Under the pieces are notes generated by a model. The model worked only from the letters and a program-made list of their open reading frames with translations. It did not search any database and had not been told where the DNA came from. 64,000 nt of DNA from positions 16,882,559-16,946,558 of the forward strand of contig NC_052614.1 in the NCBI RefSeq assembly GCF_016545825.1, given 5' to 3'. Positions within the stretch are counted from its first letter, which is position 1, and each line of letters opens with the position of its first letter. Of the stretch, positions 33,890 to 46,450 are shown piece by piece. This stretch comes from Eucalyptus grandis (taxonomy: Eukaryota > Streptophyta > Magnoliopsida > Myrtales > Myrtaceae). The position numbers were made by a program, and so were the translations under genes.

Positions 33890-35455
33890 TGTCTCAAAGA
33901 ATGACCTAGAGTGGTCATTTAGTCTCAAAGAAAGACCTCACTCGCCGGCTGGTGAATAGATGAACATTTGATGCATATTTCGGTGGCCTAATTAGGGTAT
34001 TTTCGTCAATTTTTTTTTCCCATTTTTGGCTACCATGTTTATCGTCTTCTTCGTCCCTTGTTCACTTCTTCTTTCCCAAGAACATCGGACTTGGGGAAAG
34101 GCTGGTGAGCGCCGACTGTTGATAAGGGTTGGCGAGGGCTTGACGCCCATTGTTGATAGCAGATGAGGGCCATGGCCGAGGGGGGCCATCCAAATTAAGG
34201 CCTTACAAGGAGGTCCTCAAGGGCAAAAGGGTCATCAAATTGTGTGATTTGTTGCAGTTTTGAGGCTAGGGGTGGGGAACGAGGCTTTGCTAATTCGGCA
34301 AATTGCGATTTTTGGGCAATGTGAATTGGAGCCCTTGCCTTTTTGCAAAATACCATGGGAGGAATCGCTGGATTTGGTGCGAAGGTTGAGGCTTCCTTTT
34401 TTTTTGGTAATCTGTTTGTTTTCTTTTTTGATACAATCGGAGTGGATTTTGTTTTTGGAAGTTCGTCGTGTTGGAAGTTTTAGATCTCAAAGGATCGTGA
34501 GGAGATCGAGTGGCGACTTTCCCAAATCAAGCAAGTCATTTAGTGGGATGCATTTTTGTGCTTAGTGGATCAGTAATTGGGCGAGGCTCTATTGGCATTC
34601 TTAGATCCTACATTGAGGTATATTGAGCAGCGCCAAGGCGAAGGGCATTCCTCGTCAGCTACCGACTGCTCAAAGATCGGCGATTTGCACGCGCAAGACG
34701 AGGGGAGGTTGGATGGTGATCTCGATATGTGCAAAGTGGATGGGAGTGACGTCAAGAGCAATTTGAGGGAGCTGAAGAGGAGAGGGAGTTAGGAGATGGG
34801 GTTGAAGGTGTTTGGGGAGGACCAAGTGGAGAAGCTGCAAAACACCATGTTGTTGAACTCCTTGCGATCGCAAAGAAGTGGTCGATCTAAGAGTGGTGGT
34901 GGGCGGAAGGGATGAAGAAGGCAACGTGGGCATCCCAGTCATAGTCCTGGCACAAGACGAGGTTGTCGGTGGAGTGGCGGGCGGAAGTGGGGGAGGTCAC
35001 CCCTCACGGTCATTAGCGAAGTCGCCCCTCGCCGGCCTTGGGCGAGGGCTCGCCCACCTCACCAGGCACTGATAAGGGCCAACGAGGTCCTGCAAGCCCT
35101 TGCTTGCAACCAACGAGGGCTTGACAACCCTCATCATCTGTGGCCGAGGCCACCCTCGCCAGATCTGGCGAGGGTTAGCCTGCAAGCCCTCGGCCACGGC
35201 CAACAAGAGCTTGGTGGCCCTCGCCTACTGCCGTCTATGGGCGTCCAACCCTCGCCGGCCCTCACCAAGTTCGATGTTCTTAAGAAGAAGACGAACATGG
35301 GACAAAGAAGATGATGAACAGTGCCACCATTGACCCGAAAAAATTGACAAAAATACCCTTGATTACACCACCGGAATATGCACTGGAGATGCATCTATTC
35401 ACCGACTGGTGAATGATGTCATTCTTTGAGACTAAATGATCACTTTGGATCCTTA
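33890..35455. mobile_element. Non-autonomous TIR element with GC-rich core
   Basis: About 100 bases at the left (33911-34012: GTGGTCATTTAGTCTCAAAG, GGTGAATAGATG, GCATATTTCGGTGG, AGGGTATTTTCGTCAATTTT) recur in inverted orientation at the right (35335-35443). The interior has GGCGAGGGC-type repeats near its edges (34085-34180 and 35010-35270) and about 500 bp of less repetitive sequence between. That middle holds a 71-codon acidic frame (34577-34792) I do not recognise, possibly a captured gene piece. No transposase is seen. The target duplication is unclear. Confidence 0.65.
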
Positions 35456-38400
35456 TTCACCGACGCGTTTTGACCATAGAATGAAAATGTAGTTTTTGGA
35501 TTGGATGAGCTTGATTTGTGTTCAATTGAGTTAGATATGACTTTATGTTTGAATATCTTGTTCGGATCTATGCGAGTTAATGTGATTTTCAAGCAAGAAT
35601 GGGCGGGTTTATGTAATGATCGGGTTTGGAAAATATATTTTTGATGTCTATTTAGCATCTATTGATTTCGTATACCAGAAGATGTGAATAGAATTATTGA
35701 AATAAAATAGGAAGAATATATTATCACGTATTCTAGTCTCCACTTACTAAGGCTATAGAAGGTTTATGGAAAAGGAAGCAAAATTACCAGTATGTTCGGC
35801 TACTAATTTCTTCTTATACTTTATAAAATAGAATACTCTAATTTTTTTTTACTCCACTAAACCTTGTGAATACATCATAAATTGCCACCCAACCCGTACA
35901 TCATATGGGGTTCCACCTATAGAGTGGCAAGCATGCCCTACAAATTGATACGTGTAAGAGATTATGTGATATGGACATATAACATATTAAAATGAAATGC
36001 TTGATCACTCAACCAATCTAAAATTTAGTATTATTATAGTGTTGCCTAATCGTCTAGCTCAATAATTTTCTGGTCGGTAATGATTTCGGGTAGACAGGTT
36101 AGGTGAAAAGAAATATTCTATATGCTCGTTACCCAATGTGATAATTTTCAATATGTCTTAGAAATAAATAAGGGTCTCTTTGTTGCAACTTAGATGAAAA
36201 GCAAAAAAATCCCATCAAAATTTAAAATATCGCCTAGTTTAAAAAAAAATACAAAAAAATTATATTTAAATCTACATGTGAAACTTAAGATTTGATTAGA
36301 TAAAAATAAAAAATGAAATTCAATCCATATAAACCTTCAAATCAATTAGAAAGACCATCAATTAACAATTAGAGGGTAGAAAAAGTAATTAGACCCACCA
36401 ATTGTGGTTACGTTGATCCTCCATTGTACCCTTATGCCTTTTCTACCCACAGAATTTCTGAGTATCCTTAAGGTATCTTGGAGGACTAGCAATTCGTATT
36501 CTCATGTCATAATGGATTGCAATTCATATAAGCTCGAAAGATCTTAATTTTGACTTCATGTGTCAAGTGATTGAATTACATTGAAAACATGTTAATTTGT
36601 ATTTATATGTGTGAATCAATAAAGTCGGGCATGTCAGGACACATTCAAAATCTCTCTCTGTTGATTCATGTTTTATCTCGTGTCTGCTATTGCTAGCACC
36701 CTTGGATTGGCCATGATTTATTATAGGATTCTTGGTATGAGATTTTTGGTCTTTCCCAAGTTTTGGAAGTATTGACAGGCTCACTAGTGGCTTTGTGGGC
36801 CTGAGAATCTCTTTTGATTTATATTTCTTGGGCTTTACTAGCATCCATATTATATGTAGTAATCAAAAGAAATTCTCGAATAAATGAAAATTTTGGAAAG
36901 TAGACCTTGTCTTGTAAATGAAACAATTTAAGCCTTTCTGCATTATTGTTGACCGTAGGAAAAAGCGGAGAGCAAATGTTGATTTCCATCTTATAAGAGT
37001 TAGATAATCAAAGAATTTAACAAAGCTTCTCCTGGGCCAGAACACTTTGGTATTATGTTTCTCTCAATACCTATTTAGGTGACCCAACCCTACTTTCAGA
37101 TTCAATGGATAAGTGCTCCCCACATATCGTGCACATGACATTTTCTTTATCATTGGGGAGGACCTTTAATTTCAAATGTCTTCTACACAATAAATGTTCA
37201 TCCTCGTGAAATTTTATGTGGTGTTGTTTGGGGTTTGCGCGACTGTCGGGGGTAGCGCTTTGCTAAGGGGCAGGGGTATTGGGTTGTCGTGGGAATGGGT
37301 AGCCCTCTACCAGCCTTGCATTTCTAAATCATCCTCCGGTTGTTGTCTTCATCGTCGTCGGGCAATTCTCGTTGTTATTTGGGTGGAGTAAGCATGTAAG
37401 GTGGTTAATGTGTCCTTGAGATAATGGGGAGTCGAAGTGCCACTGCTCGCCTGGAGGTACAAAATTGCCATTCGAGAAGCAAGTTAAATAGTGGTTTGGA
37501 TCCATTTGTTTCGTAAGATCAAAATATTGACGAAATCAAGCATAAAAGGTGGTAATTCTTTAAAAATTGAAGCTTCTGAGAATTTGTAGGAGAAGGATGA
37601 AGGTCAAAATGAAAGAAAGCGCTGTAATTTGTGAATTTAGCCAACCATCCAAAGCTCACCGTTGGACCCAATGTTAGATTTTTGTGGGCTCATTAAAATG
37701 CCACATGGGCCCAATCGGTGGATCGTGGTAGCCTAGTTAAAATCAACGGTTGGTGGTGCTTTGAGCCCGAAAGAACTTAATGTGTGCTATAAACTATTTC
37801 CCCTCTTTCTTATTTATACTAGAATCATATCTCACATTGGTGGTGGTGATTTTTCGCATGGCAAAATTTTCTGCCAAAAGCACATTTTATATTATAAAGT
37901 TGTGTGAAATGCCTTGCTCAATAGAATTGTGGGATGTTCTCGTGACTTCTAACTTTGATTAATCAAATTGAGAGTCGATTTTAAATACTTGAGACGCAAT
38001 ACAAAACACAATTTTTACCAAATTATATTATTAAGAAATTGGAAAAACAAAAGTTGCCAACTTGGGAAGGTAGACCACAAATTGTATGGACTCTAGGGAA
38101 TGGCACTAATTGGTTCATTTGCAAGATTCTTCGAGACTTTTGATTAGGACATGACACAGTTGTAACACTCAAGATTTAGACATGCGAGTGAAATGGAGAT
38201 GATTGTTCTAAGTTGGAGGGTTTTACTAGGGGGTCAGCAGATTAATAAGCTAAAATTTTTGTAAACACTATGACTTGGGTAGTTAGCATAGAGTGAATTT
38301 AACACGACGGGTCACCAAACTTTTAAAATTATAAGCTATGTACGTGTAGACTAGAGGAACTTGTCAAGTTTCAACCAAGAGTGATGCTAGGTATGTCTTA

Positions 38401-39904
38401 TCCTTTGTTGATGATATATCAATGAAAGTCTTGATTATTAGTCTTCTCAAGCACAAGAGTGGGGTAATTGATTAGTTTAAGTCGTAGAAATACTAATTGA
38501 AAAGCAAATAGCAGTAAAATAATGTCCTACTTCTTGACAATTGTGATGGGGTTTTCTACTCTGACTCAAAAGTAGGTATGAATCACAATGGAGGCACCCA
38601 TTTCATCGTAGAAGGATGCGATTAAACTTCTGCTTTGCCTCTCTGTGACTTCTCTAATCCTGTTGATGGCATATCTGCCTCTTTAGCAATCTCATCAGTA
38701 AGCTAACCTCAAAAATCTATAGCATGTCCTTAACAGGCCAATGAAGTCACATACCCACCAAAGCAGTTCTTCCAATGTCTGGATAACCTGTATCTATCAA
38801 TTAGTTCCTAGCCAGACTGCCTCAGCAGTCTATCTCTCTGGATGTAGTCCCATCTCCTACCACTTCCCTTCTAGCACCTCAAATGCTCTGTCTGGTTGAA
38901 ACATCAGAGTAATGGCCCAGCCGGACAAACCTATCACAAAGTGAATTAAACCTTTCAAACTGGAAGACCTTATCAAATGATATTGGCTGCAAAAGATCAA
39001 TTTCTTGTAAAGTAAGCACTCAAGCTTGGCATAAGAAGAGTCAGTTAAGCATTCTTGTGATAAAGAATGAAGCTAGCAAATGCAATTTTCTGTTTAATCC
39101 CCAAACAATTTGAGGCACCTCCACAAATTTGTCCTTCCTGATGCCATACTCCGAACATATGACAAAGAAAAGTTGTGACTTATTGCAATTTGATTCTGCT
39201 CAAACCCACCAAAGAATGAAGAAATGAAAGCTGCTCTAAGAGCCAAAACAATGATGACCAGAGCAAAACATTTGCATGCAATGGAACTCAAGGGAGGAAC
39301 GAGAAATTTCAAACTTTTACAGTTGGATAATAAGCCCATCTAAAATTCACTGCCTTCTTCTGTGCTCCACCAAAGCAAACTATGGCTTGACTACCACCAT
39401 ATCTAGATAAGAGGTGCACAGAGCCCTCCTGATCCTTGGGTGATTATATATGAGGCTAACCTCTGGTCAAGTATAACCATTTTCTCTATTTATCTACTCT
39501 GATCAGATCTAGAAACCATTTCAGGATTTGTCTGGTCGAAGGATACAGAGAGCTTTGAAAACCCATTTTCAGCTCAAGCAAGAACAATCCTTGAAATAAT
39601 GTCACACCTATATGTAGTGAGCATTGACTTATAAAATAAGTAGACCCCGAGGACCAAAGTGCCACTCAATCCATGAAGAGAGTTCCTCCAATATCTGCAG
39701 GAAAAAATTGCTTTAGTCAGAAACAGAGGCCGTAAAATTAAAAGAGGATCAAGTAATAGAATGACACTGCCCCAGAATCGCTCTGGTCTTCCTAGGACTC
39801 ATGCAAATCCCCATCCAATGTATATACCCTAGCACATGACAATCAGTTAATCACAATGCTACTTGCCAACCACTATCAAAATATTTCACTTCAATAATTG
39901 TTGT
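35456..39904. other. Gene-poor stretch
   Basis: No family recognised in 4.4 kb. Frames are short and AT-rich. A TGTAACACTCAAGATTTAGACA sequence near 38160 resembles a gypsy LTR start, but no matching end was found. Minus-strand sequence at 39600-39700 has an acceptor-like TGCAG followed by a short open stretch (ILEELSSWIEWHFGP), which may belong to the unit below. Confidence 0.35.
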
Positions 39905-40745
39905 GTAGAGTACAAAACAGATACTTTTATTCTTCACATAGTGTCATCAAGTGTGCAACGGCGATGCTTCATAGCAACCGATAACAATTAGATATGAACT
40001 CCCCAGCCGTTTGTATACACTACAGTGCAGAATTCTTGCATCGTCAGAACACAACGACGATGACGATGACAACCACAACAATTTTCCCTCTATCTAGGGG
40101 CTTCCGGAAATGTATCGTGGACTTTTGGAGGGAAGATTCCTATTCCAACAGCACAAAATGACAGCACTTCACAGCAACAATCTGTCTTGGTTGTCAAGCA
40201 AGACCAAAGATCACGATCCATCACCAAAGATCCCAAACCAACCATCCTCCACCACATTCAGAGCACCAAAGTTGAGCTCAGCCTTCCATTCAGTAGGGAG
40301 AGAGCCATGACACCATCCAGAACAAGACTACATCAACCAATTTCCGCCAACCAAAGCCAAAATCACACCATACACTACGAATGAACACCCGCATAAAGGA
40401 AGCACAAACAATTCGAACCCGATAACGAACGAGCTCCAAATTAGAAACTGAGCAAGCAAAGCGCCGTCCTTCGCTTCACCGGAGGAAGATCGAGACGCGA
40501 CTTCCGGCGGATCAACCGAGGATCCGCCGCCTAATTCGAGCTTAATTACAAATGCGCAATGTTCACGAATCAAACGCGAACCCGAAAACGGAGAACTGCC
40601 CGACCACGCAATCCAATCGATCGAGAAGGGCGTAACGAAAAGGAACACATCGCAAACGAAAGAAGGAAGAGATCGAGAATTGAACCTTCTCAAGGGGAGG
40701 AGCGAAGGCAAAGAGTGACGAGAAGGAAGAGAGAGATTAGATTAT
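39905..40745 (-). other. Possible small transcription unit
   Basis: A TATA-like box lies upstream on the minus strand (TTTTTATATATATAATG, 40776-40795). It is followed by a CT-rich leader (40700-40745), a 127-codon frame (40711-40328) with hydrophobic stretches, and an AATAAAAG signal-like sequence near 39930. The predicted peptide matches nothing I know and its composition could equally be untranslated leader. The unit could be a first exon, a short gene or a non-coding RNA. Base composition differs from the AT-rich flanks, which supports its being a transcribed island. Confidence 0.3.
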
Positions 40746-40775
40746 AAGTTGAATAATATATATGATGATGATATA

Positions 40776-40795
40776 TCATTATATATATAAAAATG
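40776..40795 (-). promoter_or_regulatory. TATA-like box of the possible unit
   Basis: TTTTTATATATATAATGATA on the minus strand, about 40-60 bp before a CT-rich leader. The AT-rich context lowers its weight. Confidence 0.35.
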
Positions 40796-43700
40796 GTTAA
40801 TTTAAATTCAGACTTTTGTCAATGAATTTCATGATAATCTTACGAATTGCAAAAGTACACTAATTTATAATGCCTCAACTTATGGGTATTGGTTACTTAA
40901 CACTTTAACATTTTCCAAAGTTAAATATGAAAGCCCACTAATCTTTGGCGGAGTAAAATATTTCTCATTTCATGAGAATCTAAATTCATCTTCCAAAGTA
41001 GACCAAAACTTAGCAAAAAAAAAAATTTTTATTAAGATATGTTAGCAATTATTTTTACCTCTTTCCATATGCAAAAGGGGCATTCTTTTGCAAGTGTTGT
41101 TTTACAAATCTTTGAGAATTTTGATTTACAATTTTCAAAGAGTTGAAGAACTTCAAATTGTGATTTACAATTTTTAATTGTAAAATTAAATTGATGAAGT
41201 ATTTGAGATTTTTATTTACATAGACACTTTCATCTATTAAATTGGAATGAAAAATCAAAGATAAGTAGAGTTTTTATCACGATGTTTTCAAAAAAAAAAA
41301 ATGTCTCTAATATAATAGATTGTTGTGAGTAGTGGTGAGGGGATTCTTAGTCATATTTCTTTTTATAAATATAAAAGAGAGTCGCTAATTCCACCCATTT
41401 ACTACTAAAGTCACTTCTTTTGTAAATAGTTTATCAAAATACCCTTCAAATTAAAAACTCAACTTTTTAATTGTTCTCCAGTTATCTTCTCGTAACAAGA
41501 TCTCACTCTCCCTCTGTTTTTCTTAGGTTGATTCTATCCTTCTTAAGTTGATGCTTTTGCACAACTTGAAGTTTTCATTTTTTCTCAACCCATATGAGCA
41601 AATAGGTGAATAAAGAAAAAACCTCATTGATGTTAATATCTCCTTAAATAATCATCAAACCCTCTTGATATTCCAAAAACTTCAAAGAACTTGCCCCTGC
41701 CTCTGACTCTACGACGAGGTCACCATCACTTGCCGTCACAATTGCATGCGTCCCTCTTCGATCATTCGCCTCTCACCAAGCATGACCATCCCCTCTCCCT
41801 CAAATTCAGTAGGCTACGTCCATATCTCTCCCTCCGTCGTCCAACGTCGCTTCGGCGATTGATCAACACTCCTCCATGCCTTTAGCTCCAAGCCCAAAGA
41901 AAATATTAGGTACGTGAGTAATAGATAGGGTTAGATCAATTCTTGGTCCGGTCCGGTTCCACTAAAAATTGGGCATCGAATTAGGAAGACCGGTTCCCAT
42001 TTTTTGGACCGGGAACCAAACCGAACCGAATGATCCTAGGATTGGGTACCGCCACTTAGCCAAAAAAATAGAGTTATTATAATTTTAGAGTTTATTACTA
42101 TTTTTAAGAAATTAAAAATATATATTTAAATTTTAAAAAAAAAGAGTTGGTTCTGTGCAGTTTGAGTGGTTCCCAATCTAGCAAATTTGCATAAGTCCAC
42201 TCAATGCTTGACATTTGTCATTCGTGGATCCACATAGCAAAATTTTTTAGGGTTTCAATCTCTCTCTCTCTCTTCTAGCTGGATCTAGAGGGCCTCGAGC
42301 TCCTTGGCGTCAAACGAGCTCTACCTCGCCTTTTCGAGCTAGGTGGAGCCTTGTCGGAAGCTAGTGAGCTCAAGCCTCACGGCCTATGGCGAGCCTCTAG
42401 TTCACCTCTAATCAGTCATTGGCTACTAAGGTGGCCAACAATCGGCCAATGAAGAAAAAGAAAAAAAAAAAGAGAAGGAATAAAAAAATTATAATATATA
42501 TATATATTTAACAATAAAGGGAGAAAGTACTTAACGAAGGAAAGTGAAGTGAAAGAAGATATGAAATTTTACATTTTATCGATTTTGTTCGGTTAAGCTG
42601 AACTGATAAAAACTAAAAGAATTAAAAAGTTCGATTTTTATATTATCCAAGCCGAATGAGAACCAAACCCAAGAAAAAGACCGAACTTTACTATTCGATT
42701 TTCAGTTTAATTCAGTTTTTGGTTTGGTTTTTGACACCCCTAGTATCCATCACTCGCATACCTAATATTTTCTCCCAAGTCCATGTCACGATAACCTCGG
42801 CCCAAGAGCTCATTCGAAACCCCAAAACAAATTAGGGGCTTTTGGGAGCTCGAATCCATGCCGATTCAAGGTCATGGCCATCGATAAGCACGGGGCCGAG
42901 AGAGCATTACCGCGAGACACAGAGGGAAGAACAAGAGCCTACCGCGAGCTACTCTTACCACTAATTGGGGGGGCTTTGAACCTTCCTCGGCCGGCCCCTC
43001 TATTTCTACAGTAAGCCCCACCAACCTCACCACTAATCGGCCAGCCCATCTACTCCCCACATTCCTATGTACGAACCGCACTTTAGGAGTAAATCTTGAA
43101 TATGCCCAGCTGGACGAAAAAAGGCGGAGCAATCGAGATGCGCAAGAAGTGGCCCGAACAGCAGCCCTCCTGCTTAAAAAAAGAAGGAAAAATTGAGTAA
43201 AAAATTGTTATAAATCCTATCTCGAAAGGCCCAACATGGGAAGAAAACACTCTTCCAACGGATTGACCAAATCATTGCATGTGAATGGAGCAACGCATCA
43301 CTTCGCACGTCGCTGCATAAGGTGGCGGTTGCAAGAAAGAACCTGTCTCGGTCCCCTGCCAACGACACAAGTTAAGGACATTTCCGATTTAAAAAGAGTT
43401 TCATACAGCAGCTGATTCTTACAATACCATCCAAATCAACTGCATATAATTTGAGAACATCCGATCCGAGACCATGAGCTCGTCAGACGGAACTCAGTGC
43501 CGCGATCAGCACCGTCGTGGTCGCACATTTTTTCATTTTGCAGATCCACAACATTGCCAAAAGATGGGGGTAAAATGGAACTCATTGCTGTAAAGATCAG
43601 TCGCCTGAGATAAACTGGAACACTTCAAGTGACTGATGAACATGCCTCTTCAAGTCCTTGAACAATCAGGAATTTCTCATACTATACAAGATATCAATAT
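40796..43700. other. Gene-poor stretch with MITE-like sequence
   Basis: AT-rich to 41680. From about 41935 to 42070 there are GGTCCGGTTCC/GGGAACC repeats. Another MITE-like end closes at 42744 with TTTTTGACACCCCTAG, and between them lies a GC-richer piece rich in GAGCTC/GAGCT (42285-42420). No reading frame has family motifs. Confidence 0.35.
42560..42744. mobile_element. MITE-like end with CTAGGGGTGTCAAA terminus
   Basis: On the minus strand the block starts CTAGGGGTGTCAAAAACC and continues with AACCAAAAACTGAATT, a common start for hAT-type non-autonomous elements. An inner inverted match (TTCGGTTAAGCTGAACTGA against TCAGTTTAATTCAG) supports a hairpin-like structure. The other terminus is uncertain. 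Confidence 0.35.
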
Positions 43701-43814
43701 ATCACGTGTATATGGAAATAGTATACATACATCCAAAAACACCGAGGAAGCTGGAAAAATCAATGAATGATGACGTTTTTGCGCTAACGAACATCAAACC
43801 GACACACTGAATAA

Positions 43815-43839
43815 TGCTGCTGCTGCTGCTGCTGCTGCT
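43815..43839. repeat. (TGC)8 microsatellite
   Basis: Eight TGC units in the 3' flank of the esterase pseudogene. On the minus strand it would encode a Ser run, but it lies beyond that gene's stop. Confidence 0.9.
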
Positions 43840-44015
43840 ATGTACTTGGCCTCCGACTAATGTGACGACTATGCCGCCCTCGCGTCTTTGCGGTCTGCCA
43901 ATGTCTGTACTTCGTGGAACTGCGGCATTGTGCAAGAACATCTTGTTCTTAGATGCTCTTTCCTCAGAATGTGCCAAAAAATTTCCCGCTCAAGGATTTC
44001 TTTTCTTTTCCAATC

Positions 44016-45861
44016 CTATTTCGAACATAGCGCGTTGAGCAGCACATGAGCTAACATTAAATCCACAAAGTACTGGTGCCCGATTTCCCCATCCCTCCAC
44101 TTCATCTTTGCTGGGGCACGGCCATAGTGGACCCCGTCGTTGCACCGGTTATCAAAGTGCCACGGGTAGGTTAGGTCAAAGTTATCGATCACGCCGGATA
44201 CCAACCCGGCTTGTCTGAACTTATCAATCACCACCCCATTGTAGGCATCCATCTTGTTAGGATTGAATGCGAGCGCTCGGGCATAGCCACCAGTAGCCAC
44301 TGTGGTCCGATAGAAAATCCTTGGTACCGCCAAGCCCCTCTGCCTCACCCCTCCATCACCTCTGCCCAGAAAGAGAGGCGTATTGTGCTCCGCCTGAGAA
44401 TGCCCTTACATTGGTCCACTTGACACCGTCGTGCAAGCCCGAGTTCATGATTATAGTGTCTGGTACCGTGTCTTCTGAGAAGTACTTCTTCAACAACCTG
44501 CGAAACCCTTCATCTTTCAGCGAGTTGAGACCCTCATAATTCTGTGTCCCGTTCCAATGGCCATTAAAGATGCTTGTGATCCGGACAGATTGAGAAGGGT
44601 GTTTCGGGTTTGAGAAGTTCATGTCGAATCTCCGAGGGACTGATTGAATTTGGGGCAAATCCAAGATGAAATTGAGCATGTTTCTAATCGTGTCGACGTG
44701 ATTTGAATCGCCCCAGAAGAAGATCCACCTGCCCTTCAGGCAATTCCAGGCAGCATCAGGTGAAAATATCTTGAACGAACAGTGTGCCGAATATCCCAAC
44801 CATTACTCTCCAAAGGCCTAATGAGCCATCGCACCACGGGCTCTGGCACTTGTAATCGGGCGGAAGGCACCGGTAACGTCCATCGTTGCTGATTTGGCAA
44901 TCGTCGTTCTTGCCATGCCGGGTCCAGCGGCCAAACCAAACATCCTTACTGAAATCAGATTTCCCGCAAAGATGCAGCTCCGGCAGTTTTGCCTTGCTCT
45001 TGTAGAACCTTATTGAGACCTTTCTAAGCTCCCGATCGAACACGAACCGACCAGGTGAGAACCTGAGCCCTTCAAAGTGCCTATACAGCAGGATGATTGT
45101 CAGATTGTAGTCCCCACGAAATCCGGATGAACCTGAAGTGAGACCGTATAAGATCCATTACTGAAATCCTTCACCAGGGGCCTCGACTTCCAAGACTCCC
45201 GGAAAGATCGGTCTCAAAGTAATCACCGCCCAGACACCGCGAATTCCCGGCTCCATCCAACGCACCGAAACTGAACTCGTGAACAGGCCCGGCTGACAAT
45301 TCGATCAAACCCTTACCATCTATCCCGGGAATGGCAATCTCCTCCGTCCTGGAGTCCCTGCAGGGCTCGCCTCCGGGAGCCAGCCACCTCGCGAGGAGGT
45401 TGGAGAAGTTGGGCTCTAACTGGGACGAAACCCAATCTTGAACAACTTCATCCACCACATTCTTCTCCTCCTTCTGGGAGACTCTTCCACAAAACCACCT
45501 GAATCCGAGCTATTACTACGCGAATTGACCGACACTTGGGTAACATTGTTTGGCAAATCAACAGGAAGTCGCGAGGTGTTGTTCGATGTCAACACTTGAG
45601 GGGTCACGGTCTGATTTTGATGGGGTCAAACGCTAGATCGGAATCAGAAGCTTGGACCTTTACGGACCCGTAATCTTGCTTGACCCTCCATGCGTCAAGA
45701 AGGCCGCTTACCGTGCACCCATCTACGCTCCAGACCACCAGCATGCCCACCAAGACCAAGGCGCTCAGCCCCCCGAACCGCCAGTTCACCGCCGAGCTCG
45801 GCCGGTGAAGCCCCCATTGATGAAGCGGCGGCGGCGGCAAGTTCGCTCCCTTTTCCCGCAT
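44016..45861 (-). pseudogene. NXPE-like membrane-anchored SGNH esterase, frameshifted
   Basis: Pieces on the minus strand follow one protein order. The start is at 45861 (MREKGANLPPPP), then a membrane segment FGGLSALVLVGMLVVWSV, a Ser/Asn-rich stem and a filamin-like beta domain (GPVHEFSFGALDG, NGSYTVSLQVHPDF, GDYNLTIILLYRHFEG). A Cys-bearing linker (LHLCGKSDF, RCLPPDYKCQSPWCDG) is next. The SGNH catalytic domain follows: WGDSNH with the Ser nucleophile, DTIIMNSGLHDG and DGVHYG with the Asp/His pair. The stop is at 44016. The membrane segment suggests a type II Golgi protein. Frame changes occur near 45605, 45470, 45200, 45120, 44800, 44390 and 44350. The catalytic residues are kept, and several breaks sit in short G or A/G runs, so assembly indels are possible. 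Confidence 0.8.
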
Positions 45862-46450
45862 CTGGTAAAGACCAACTCCGCCTACCCCCACCAGAGGCAG
45901 AGCCAGCTACCAAGAAAGCTAGAGAACCCAGGAGAAAAGCAACAAAGAAAGAAAAGAGAAAAGGGTCACGATTCACGAAAAAGCGAAAGGTAAAGTTGTT
46001 TATTACTATAGCTCAAGAACGTGCCATGAAGTTCCCAGAAAAAACGCTCAAGTCAAGAACAGGCGCATTCCAAGAAGAGGGCTTTTCTTTAACCCCTCAA
46101 GAACGCCTCGATTCTTGCACCGGGGAAGAACCCATTTCTTCCCCGGCATCTCGAGACAAAATCTAAGTAAAAGAAAACACCGCGAGAATAGAAAATGGGG
46201 GAGACGGGTGCTCAGTCATTCCAACTCACTTGATTCCTCTCGTTCCTCCCAATGCCCGCAAGGTGGAGCTCCTGCTTCTTGCCGAGACCGAACCTGCCCA
46301 AGAAAACGCCCAGGGAGGGAGCGAGCGAACCAGAGAGAGAGAGAGAGAGGGTAATGCAGGCCTTCCGCTCGGGGGAAAATGCAGCCTCTCGTTCGTCGTC
46401 TCCCTTCGCTGTCCGTCCAAGGTAATCTAGCTAGAAGAGGACAAACTGGA
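45862..46450 (-). promoter_or_regulatory. Probable 5' region of the esterase gene
   Basis: GC- and CT/GA-rich sequence upstream of the start, including a (GA)-rich run near 46330-46350 and short CT repeats at 46455-46466. No clear TATA box. The start at 45861 was chosen as the first ATG before the membrane segment. Confidence 0.3.
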
